The translations under genes were made by a program, and so were the position numbers. 12,951 bases of DNA, from contig JAFPBM010000035.1 in the NCBI GenBank assembly GCA_017424125.1, positions 1 to 12,951 on the forward strand, given 5' to 3'. Positions within the stretch are counted from its first letter, which is position 1. Each line of letters opens with the position of its first letter. Source of the DNA: Clostridia bacterium. Lineage in GTDB: Bacteria; Bacillota; Clostridia; Oscillospirales; Acutalibacteraceae. Below, piece by piece: positions 8,257-12,951 of the stretch. The notes under the pieces are model-generated. The model ran no database searches. It saw only the letters and a program-made list of their open reading frames with translations, and was not told the origin of the DNA.

Positions 8257-8285
8257 GTTATAGCATTGAATTATACGTATGTCAA
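8257..8285 (-). promoter_or_regulatory. Predicted promoter for the lyase-like gene
   Basis: On the - strand, a perfect -35 TTGACA (8285-8280), a 17-base spacer, and TATAAC (8262-8257) preceded by TGC. The start would fall near 8250-8252, almost at the Shine-Dalgarno sequence, so the leader would be only about 14-16 nt. A second possible -10, a perfect TATAAT at 8275-8270, has no good -35 but would give a leader of about 30 nt. The promoter lies just after the stop codon of the LysR remnant. Confidence 0.68.
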
Positions 8286-8286
8286 T

Positions 8287-8991
8287 CTATTTAATGGTTT
8301 GTTTGGATATTTCAATAAATTCGCTCATTGCATGGGATAAAAAACGTGTTTTCTTTTTGGCAATATAGAGTGTTCGTGTTTCGCTTTCCTCTAAATCATA
8401 CAGAACAATATTATCGGGAACGGGATTAAATTTGAAAACCGTATCGGTCAAAAAACAAACCCCCGAACCGAGTTTTGTAAGATTATAAGCCGTGCTTAAC
8501 TGGTCAAGTTTATATATTACGTTAGGCGCAATATCCGCTTTCTTGAAAATCTGCATTGCGTGTTTATGCATATTGTTTCCGTTTTTGAGGAGAATAAAAT
8601 TTTCGTTTTCAAAGTGCTTTGCCGAAACTTTGGGACATTCGCCACCCGGTGTGTATCTGTATTTCCCCAGTCCTTTGTTATATTCAAAGTTTGACGGAAC
8701 GGCAAGCAGAATTTTTTCTTTAAGCAGGGGATAACACTCTTCGGTTGTGGGTGCGAAATCAAAACTGTCGATAAACAGGTCAATCTCTTCGTCAGACAAC
8801 ATTTTTTCAAGTTCAAGAGATTTCGTTTCGGTTAGGTTAATTTCAATTTTTGGGTAAAGTTTTGAAAACTCTTTAATAACAATCGGCAGCACGTAGGATA
8901 TAACGTAGTTTGTGGCACCAATGGTGACAGAGCCGCTTTTTAAATGCTCTATATCCTGAATTTTTGATAAAAAATCTTGCTGAGTTGCCGA
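8287..8991 (-). pseudogene. LysR-type regulator lacking its N-terminal DNA-binding domain (5' truncated)
   Basis: This is the effector-binding part of a LysR-family transcription regulator. Reading upstream of the first possible start (GTG at 8892), recognisable LysR sequence continues without a stop: the end of the linker helix (FLSKIQDIEHLKSGSVTIGATNYVISYVLP), then KEFSKLYPKIEINL, the DLFIDSF and ILLAVPSNF strands, and LTKLGSGVCFLTDTV. About 235 codons remain of a family usually near 300. The winged-helix DNA-binding domain, about the first 70 residues, is absent. Similarity stops near 8990 and the frame closes at a stop at 9019-9021. As present here the protein could not bind DNA. It could be a real pseudogene, a deletion allele or an assembly join. 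It lies upstream of the lyase-like gene on the same strand, and LysR genes commonly regulate neighbours. Confidence 0.82.
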
Positions 8992-8999
8992 TTTGCCGA
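8985..8999. repeat. Short direct repeat at the junction of two truncated genes
   Basis: TTGCCGA occurs at 8985-8991 and again at 8993-8999, a period of 8 bases. The LysR remnant ends here on one strand and the deacetylase remnant starts here on the other. It may be a microhomology scar of a deletion, or the overlap used in a false assembly join. Confidence 0.6.
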
Positions 9000-9583
9000 C
9001 AAGAAAGCGCCTTATCCGCTACATACGCGAATATAATCCCGACGTGGTTATAGGTCATAGACCGAACGATTATCACGCCGACCACCGCGCAGTCGGACAA
9101 CTCGTACAGGACGCGTCATATCTCTTAACCGTACCGCACGAATGTCCCGAAGTGCCTGCAATGCGCTTTATGCCCGTAATTATGTATAACGAGGACGAGT
9201 TCAAAAACCCGCCCTTCCGTCCCGATATCGTTGTGGATATCGATAGCGAGATTGACGTTAAAATGCAGATTGCAAACCTTAACGTATGTCAGGTTTACGA
9301 ATGGCTGCCTTACACCCACGGCGAAGAAGTGCCCGAAGGCGCAGAGGCGCGTTTTGAATGGCTTAAAGGTATGGAAGTAACGGCAGATACAACGGACGAG
9401 GAAGTTTTGGCGGCAAAACGCGGTTATATGCCACGCTTTGCTAAACCTGCGGCGCGTTTCAGAAAAGAACTCATAGAGCGTTACGGCAAAGAAAGGGGAA
9501 GTAAAGTCCGCTTTGCCGAAGCATATGAAGTTTGTGAATACGGCAATCCCATAACACCCGAAATTGAAGAATGTTTTAGATAA
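8993..9583 (+). pseudogene. PIG-L/LmbE-family deacetylase lacking its N-terminus (5' truncated)
   Basis: PIG-L proteins are zinc-dependent enzymes that remove acetyl groups from N-acetylglucosamine-type sugars (for example MshB and BshB). What remains starts at the helix RLIRYIREYNPDVVIGHRPNDYH and includes the third-ligand motif HADHRAVGQ. It continues with the family's C-terminal half, PDIVVDIDSEIDVKMQIANLN and the QVYEWLPYTHGEE region. The N-terminal half with the AHPDD(E) motif, which supplies two zinc ligands and the catalytic aspartate, is missing, roughly 100-115 residues. The only start in frame is a TTG at 8993 with no ribosome site, and a stop lies at 8981-8983. The remnant cannot be active as it stands. 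It abuts the LysR remnant head to head, and a terminator follows it. The native gene was probably divergent from the LysR gene. Confidence 0.85.
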
Positions 9584-9587
9584 TAAT

Positions 9588-9622
9588 AAAACGGTAAATG
9601 TCTTTGGATATTTGCCGTTTTT
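9588..9622 (+). terminator. Rho-independent terminator after the PIG-L remnant
   Basis: A 12-pair stem AAAACGGTAAAT/ATTTGCCGTTTT with a single G-T wobble and a loop of about 10 bases, ending in a T-run. It starts five bases after the stop codon and separates the remnant from the downstream operon. Confidence 0.85.
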
Positions 9623-9645
9623 GTTTTAATTTATGTGCCTTTTGG

Positions 9646-9674
9646 TTGACAACGGTTATTGCGAATGTTAAAAT
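9646..9674 (+). promoter_or_regulatory. Predicted promoter of the SGNH–SDR–deacetylase–MBL–nuclease operon
   Basis: A perfect -35 TTGACA (9646-9651), a 17-base spacer, and a -10 TAAAAT (9669-9674) with TG at the extended position. The expected start is near 9681, about 23 nt before the ATG at 9704. It lies directly after the terminator at 9588-9622, so this is a separate transcription unit. No further promoter is apparent in the short gaps downstream. Confidence 0.83.
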
Positions 9675-9703
9675 TAAAAAAACAAAAATTGGGAAGTGTT
9701 TTT

Positions 9704-10348
9704 ATGCCAAAAAGAATTTTATTCCAAGGTGATTCCATAACCGATTGCGGTAGAAACAGAGAAAATTTATATTGCGTCGGAAACGGATATCCGCTACTTA
9801 TTAAAGGTGTGTTAGGTCACGATTGCCCCGGTGAGTACGAGTTTATTAATAAGGGTATAAGCGGTAACCGAATAGTCGACCTCTACGCGCGTATAAAATC
9901 GGATTTTATTAACCTTAAGCCCGATTATGCAAGTATTTATATTGGTGTTAATGATACCTGGCACGAAATTGGAAGTCAGAACGGCGTTGATACCGAAAAG
10001 TTTGAAAAAATCTATACAATGATGCTTGATGAGATATATGCCGCATGTCCTGATATTAAACTCATAATTATCGCCCCTTACGTGCTTGAGGGCCCAGCGA
10101 CCTGTAACACAGAGGAAAACCCTGACCGCCTTACGCGCTTTAGGGCCGACGTAGCCGAAAAAGCAGCGGTAGCAAGGAAAATAGCCGATAAATACGGTTT
10201 GCCCTGTATTGAACTGCAAAAAGCGTTTGATTCTGCATGTGAAAAAGCGGAGCCGACATATTGGGCGTTTGACGGTGTTCATCCAACCCCCTGTGGACAC
10301 GAAATCATCAAAAAACTCTGGCTTGAAACCTTTGAGAGTATGAAATAG
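9704..10348 (+). CDS. SGNH/GDSL-family hydrolase (predicted esterase)
   Basis: This predicted cytoplasmic esterase or deacetylase has 214 residues and no signal peptide. All four family blocks are visible: GDSITD with nucleophile S11, GISGNRI with the oxyanion-hole glycine near 54, GVND with N83, and FDGVHPTPCGH with D190 and H193 of the triad. The start at 9704 is set by GGGAAG (9691-9696), seven bases upstream. An in-frame ATG at 9659 would lie inside the promoter and is rejected. The closest typical substrates are acetylated sugars or acyl-CoA-like esters, but the family is broad. It is the first gene of a five-gene operon, and the next gene starts eight bases after its stop. Confidence 0.9.
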   Translation: MPKRILFQGDSITDCGRNRENLYCVGNGYPLLIKGVLGHDCPGEYEFINKGISGNRIVDLYARIKSDFINLKPDYASIYIGVNDTWHEIGSQNGVDTEKFEKIYTMMLDEIYAACPDIKLIIIAPYVLEGPATCNTEENPDRLTRFRADVAEKAAVARKIADKYGLPCIELQKAFDSACEKAEPTYWAFDGVHPTPCGHEIIKKLWLETFESMK

Positions 10349-10353
10349 GTGAT
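10347..10353 (+). promoter_or_regulatory. Ribosome site overlapping the upstream stop codon
   Basis: AGGTGAT begins inside the TAG stop of the SGNH gene and lies three bases before the SDR start. It matches the outer part of the 16S anti-Shine-Dalgarno complement (AAGGAGGTGAT). The same kind of site is seen at 4346-4351 and 12754-12760. Confidence 0.65.
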
Positions 10354-10356
10354 AAT

Positions 10357-11127
10357 ATGCAGAAGAAAATTGCCGTTATAACGGGTGCCTCGAGCGGAAT
10401 TGGCAAGATGTTTGCCGAAACCGTGGGCGAGTACGGCACTTTTGACGAAGTGTGGGTAATTGCAAGAAGAATTGATAGATTAGAGTCGCTTAATCTTCCG
10501 TTTCCCACCCGTGCTATTGCCCTCGATTTGTCAAAAGAGGAAAGTTATAAAGAGTACGAAGAGTTGCTTAAAACCGAAAATCCCGATATAGCATTGCTTA
10601 TAAACGCAAGCGGTTTCGGAAAATTTGAGGCAACAATTGATACACCCGTTTCTGATAACCTTAATATGGTTGACCTTAATTGTAAGGCGATCGTCGCATT
10701 GTGCCAACTCAGCGTGCCGTATATGAAATGCGGCGCACAGATTATAAATATTGCATCGGTTGCGGCGTTTCAACCTGTGCCCTACATAAACGTGTATAGC
10801 GCAACAAAGGCGTTTGTTCTTCATTATAGCCGTTCGCTTAACCGAGAGTTAAAGAGGTTAGGGATTGCCGTTTCGGCGGTTTGCCCATTCTGGACCAAGA
10901 CAGAATTTTTTGACAGAGCCATAAAAAAGGACAGCGATGCGGTGGTTAAAAAATACGTTGCAATGTACGAACCCGAACAGATTGTATCGCGCACCTGGCG
11001 CGACGTAAAGCGCGGACGCGACGTTATTCAGTTTGGATTTATAGCAAGAACGCAGACGTTGCTTGCAAAAATTTTACCGCATAGTTTTGTTATGTCGTTT
11101 TGGCAAAGTCAGCAAAAACTCAAATAG
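10357..11127 (+). CDS. Short-chain dehydrogenase/reductase
   Basis: This predicted NAD(P)-dependent oxidoreductase of the classical SDR type has 256 residues. The cofactor motif TGASSGIG is at 9-16. Two arginines at 37-38 after strand beta-2 suggest a preference for NADP. NASGFG at 83-88 stands for the NNAG motif. The active site is complete: N109, S134 (NIASVAA), Y147 and K151 (YSATK). CPFWTKTEFF (176-185) matches the region after the active site that usually reads PGxxxT. The C-terminus is basic and somewhat hydrophobic (LLAKILPHSFVMSFW), as in membrane-associated 17-beta-HSD-like SDRs. The gene sits in the operon with gaps of 8 and 11 bases to its neighbours. The substrate is unknown. Confidence 0.91.
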   Translation: MQKKIAVITGASSGIGKMFAETVGEYGTFDEVWVIARRIDRLESLNLPFPTRAIALDLSKEESYKEYEELLKTENPDIALLINASGFGKFEATIDTPVSDNLNMVDLNCKAIVALCQLSVPYMKCGAQIINIASVAAFQPVPYINVYSATKAFVLHYSRSLNRELKRLGIAVSAVCPFWTKTEFFDRAIKKDSDAVVKKYVAMYEPEQIVSRTWRDVKRGRDVIQFGFIARTQTLLAKILPHSFVMSFWQSQQKLK

Positions 11128-11138
11128 AGGTTACGCGT

Positions 11139-11966
11139 ATGTATATGAGATTAAAAGATGGTAAATCCAAAGTTTTAACCTTGAGTTATGATGACGGTGT
11201 TGTGCAGGATATTCGTCTTATCGGCATTATGAATAAGTATGGCATTAAGGGTACGTTTAATATCAATTCGGGAAGTTACGTTGCCGAAGATACCGTGCGC
11301 GAAAAATATTACGGCAGAATGAAACTTTCCGAAGCAAAAGAACTTTTTATCAATTCGGGACACGAGGTTGCCGTGCACGGATATACCCATCCGTTTCTTG
11401 AAAAGTTAAAACCTGAGCAGGTTCTTTGCGACGTTTTGCGTGATAGACAGGATATTGAAAAACAGTACGGCGTTATTACACGCGGAATGGCATATCCTTT
11501 CGGCACATATAACGATATGGTTGTGGACTGTATTGATAAATGCGGTATATGCTATTCAAGAACGACTGCATCAACAGGAAAATTTGATTTTCCGCAAAAT
11601 TGGTTGACGTTACACCCAACCTGTCACCACAATGATAAAAGACTTATGGAACTTGCCAAAGACTTTGCAGAGGGAAAAAGTTGGCTACCACACGCAAAAA
11701 TGTTCTACCTTTGGGGCCATAGTTATGAGTTTGATAATAACGATAATTGGAACGTAATAGAAGAATTTTGTGAGTATATCGGTGGCAGAGATGACATTTG
11801 GTATTCCACAAACATAGAAATTTACGACTATGTAAAGGCGTACGAAGCGTTAGAAGTCAGTCTTGATAAAACAATTATTCATAATCCATCGGCAATAGAC
11901 GTATGGTTCAAAAAGAGAAACGGTGAAACCTACTGCGTTCGCGCAGGTGAAACTTTGAGGATATAA
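11139..11966 (+). CDS. Polysaccharide deacetylase (NodB-like) family protein
   Basis: This is a predicted metal-dependent carbohydrate deacetylase of 275 residues. The ATG at 11139 is supported by AGAGG (11126-11130), eight bases upstream; an in-frame start at 11100 would sit deep in the SDR gene. Motif 1 is SYDDG with D18 as likely base and D19 as metal ligand. Motif 2 is HGYTH with H80 and H84. Motif 3 is GMAYPFG at 116-122, where the usual arginine is replaced. A late histidine is H194 in LWGHSYEF. After about residue 235 comes a small strand-rich tail ending YCVRAGETLRI. There is no signal peptide, which is unusual for peptidoglycan deacetylases and suggests an intracellular oligosaccharide or small-molecule substrate. 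The downstream gene follows after three bases. Confidence 0.9.
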   Translation: MYMRLKDGKSKVLTLSYDDGVVQDIRLIGIMNKYGIKGTFNINSGSYVAEDTVREKYYGRMKLSEAKELFINSGHEVAVHGYTHPFLEKLKPEQVLCDVLRDRQDIEKQYGVITRGMAYPFGTYNDMVVDCIDKCGICYSRTTASTGKFDFPQNWLTLHPTCHHNDKRLMELAKDFAEGKSWLPHAKMFYLWGHSYEFDNNDNWNVIEEFCEYIGGRDDIWYSTNIEIYDYVKAYEALEVSLDKTIIHNPSAIDVWFKKRNGETYCVRAGETLRI

Positions 11967-11969
11967 AAT

Positions 11970-12755
11970 ATGGAAAACAAAGTGATTTCGGATATAAGAC
12001 CATTTAATATGTTTGGCAATCTTTATTTTGTGGGCAGCAGCAAAGTATCTGTTCATATTATAAAGACAGAGCTTGGCCTTGTTATGATAGACACAGGCTA
12101 TCCCGATATGTACGAACAGATTTTAAGCAGTATGGAAGAACTGTCGTTAGACCCCAAAGATATCTGTGCAATTTTTCATTCACACGGACATATTGACCAT
12201 TTTGGTTGCACCGAAAGGTTAAAACAATTAAGCGGTGCAAAAACCTATATAAGCCGCATAGATAACGATATTGTCAACGGCACACTTGATTTATCCTGGG
12301 CGGTTGAACTTAATCTTCCGCGTATGCCTTTTTTTGACTGTGACGTGCTAATAGAAGACGGCGACGTATTTGACTTTGGTTCTACTAGCGTTCGTTGTCG
12401 TTTAACACCCGGTCACACCGACGGCGTTCTTTCGTTTTTTGTTAACGTAACTGACGGTAAAGAGGAGCTAATAGCCGCAATGCACGGCGGTGCGGGACTC
12501 AACACATTAGAAAAAAGTTTTCTTGATAAATACGGTATGTCTACCGATGTCCGCCAAGTATTTATAAAGGCTACCGAAGCGTTGATGGACGAAAAGGTTG
12601 ATATTGTAATGGGAAATCATCCGCCACAAAACGATACCGTGGGTAAACTGCAAAAGGTATCAGAGGGTAAACCCATTGCCGACAGTAGCGAATGGCAGCG
12701 TTTCCTTAATCATATTATTAACAATACAATCGAGCACTTTAAAAACGAACAGTAG
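11970..12755 (+). CDS. Metallo-beta-lactamase-fold hydrolase
   Basis: This predicted cytoplasmic metal-dependent hydrolase has 261 residues. The signature HSHGHIDH at 70-77 supplies H72, H74, D76 and H77. H149 in LTPGHTDG is the next ligand, and H217 in MGNHPPQND is the last. The usual bridging aspartate (a GD motif) is not seen; the equivalent stretch reads AAMHGGAG, a pattern more like subclass B3 lactamase-type enzymes. The substrate cannot be read; lactonase, thioesterase and nuclease roles all occur in this fold. The ATG follows a GAGG at 11957-11960 inside the end of the upstream gene. The adjoining genes suggest a shared pathway of ester or amide hydrolysis. Confidence 0.9.
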   Translation: MENKVISDIRPFNMFGNLYFVGSSKVSVHIIKTELGLVMIDTGYPDMYEQILSSMEELSLDPKDICAIFHSHGHIDHFGCTERLKQLSGAKTYISRIDNDIVNGTLDLSWAVELNLPRMPFFDCDVLIEDGDVFDFGSTSVRCRLTPGHTDGVLSFFVNVTDGKEELIAAMHGGAGLNTLEKSFLDKYGMSTDVRQVFIKATEALMDEKVDIVMGNHPPQNDTVGKLQKVSEGKPIADSSEWQRFLNHIINNTIEHFKNEQ

Positions 12756-12760
12756 GTGAC
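12754..12760 (+). promoter_or_regulatory. Ribosome site overlapping the MBL stop codon
   Basis: AGGTGAC starts inside the TAG stop of the MBL gene and lies three bases before a GTG start. It decides the start of the lipoprotein gene and implies coupled translation. Confidence 0.6.
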
Positions 12761-12763
12761 AAA

Positions 12764-12951
12764 GTGAAAAAACCAGTTCGCATATTGCCGTTACTACTTG
12801 CCCTTGTGGTGCTCTTTTCCGCTTGTACGGGATACGTAGAGCCAACAAGTAATGAAAGCGGAATTATAGCAACAGTCAATGATGTTCCCGCTTTTGACGG
12901 CAAAACACCGTACGTGGAGATTAACGGCGGTGTTCCGAAATTCAAAGATAG
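12764..12951 (+). CDS. Lipoprotein, probable DNA/RNA non-specific endonuclease (3' end outside window)
   Basis: Sixty-two codons are present. The start is GTG, with a ribosome site overlapping the previous stop. Residues 1-21 form a lipoprotein signal: KKPVR, then the hydrophobic ILPLLLALVVLFSA, then C21 (FSAC; phenylalanine at the -3 position is less usual). After a short polar linker, VPAFDGKTPYVEINGGVPKF (41-60) closely resembles the segment just before the catalytic domain of secreted NucA/EndA-type nucleases, which often reads like IPxxSGxPYVEINxNxPxF. The catalytic DRGH motif would lie beyond the window, so the enzyme call is an inference. It is the fifth gene of the operon and the only exported product in it. 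Confidence 0.72.
   Translation, partial: MKKPVRILPLLLALVVLFSACTGYVEPTSNESGIIATVNDVPAFDGKTPYVEINGGVPKFKD

Noticed and set aside
8273..8280. Palindrome ATACGTAT as an operator for the regulator
   Set aside because: It is short, lies within the -35/-10 spacer, and the flanks are not symmetric about it; in an AT-rich promoter it is easily chance.
9659..9703. Extended N-terminus of the SGNH protein starting at 9659
   Set aside because: It would place the start codon within the promoter and add a lysine-rich segment ahead of the conserved MPKRILFQGDS start, which has a good ribosome site.

Overview
The window looks like a piece of an uncultured Clostridia-type (Bacillota) chromosome. The evidence is the order infB–rbfA–nrnA–truB–ribF with overlapping genes, strong purine-rich Shine-Dalgarno sites, AT-rich TTGACA/TATAAT promoters and U-tailed hairpin terminators. 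I saw no tRNA, rRNA, CRISPR array, insertion sequence or prophage gene. No genus can be assigned from the sequence alone.

Layout. (1) Positions 1-4267 (+) hold the 3' part of the translation and RNA-processing operon: the C-terminal portion of initiation factor IF-2, ribosome-binding factor A, a DHH/DHHA1 nanoRNase-type phosphoesterase, tRNA pseudouridine-55 synthase and the bifunctional riboflavin kinase/FAD synthetase. Gene ends overlap or nearly touch, which suggests translational coupling. (2) Positions 4293-5594 (+) are an iron-dependent alcohol dehydrogenase with its own promoter and terminator. (3) Positions 5606-6502 (+) are a stand-alone SPFH/prohibitin-like membrane protein with a strong extended -10 promoter and a terminator whose stem matches the previous one. 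(4) Positions 6506-8991 (-) hold a large uncharacterised protein that resembles toroid-plus-beta-sandwich polysaccharide lyases, and upstream of it a LysR-type regulator that has lost its DNA-binding N-terminus. (5) Positions 8993-9583 (+) are a PIG-L-type deacetylase that has lost its N-terminus, including the first metal-binding motif. The two truncated genes meet head to head at about 8985-8999. (6) Positions 9646-12951 (+) are a tight operon with a consensus promoter: SGNH hydrolase, short-chain dehydrogenase, polysaccharide (NodB-type) deacetylase, metallo-beta-lactamase-fold hydrolase, and the start of a lipoprotein that looks like a DNA/RNA non-specific endonuclease and runs off the end.

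How the genes fit together. Regions 1-3 are housekeeping or independent units. Regions 4-6 look like accessory metabolism built around removing groups from carbohydrates or related polymers (lyase-like enzyme, PIG-L deacetylase, SGNH esterase, NodB deacetylase), but no substrate can be read from the sequence. The most important point is the junction at about 8990. Two divergent genes lost both 5' ends and the shared intergenic region, leaving or spanning a short direct repeat. This is either a real deletion or an assembly join and should be resolved before either gene is interpreted. I did not find convincing evidence for a wholly new system. The best candidates for new biology are the 576-residue lyase-like protein and the five-gene hydrolase operon.
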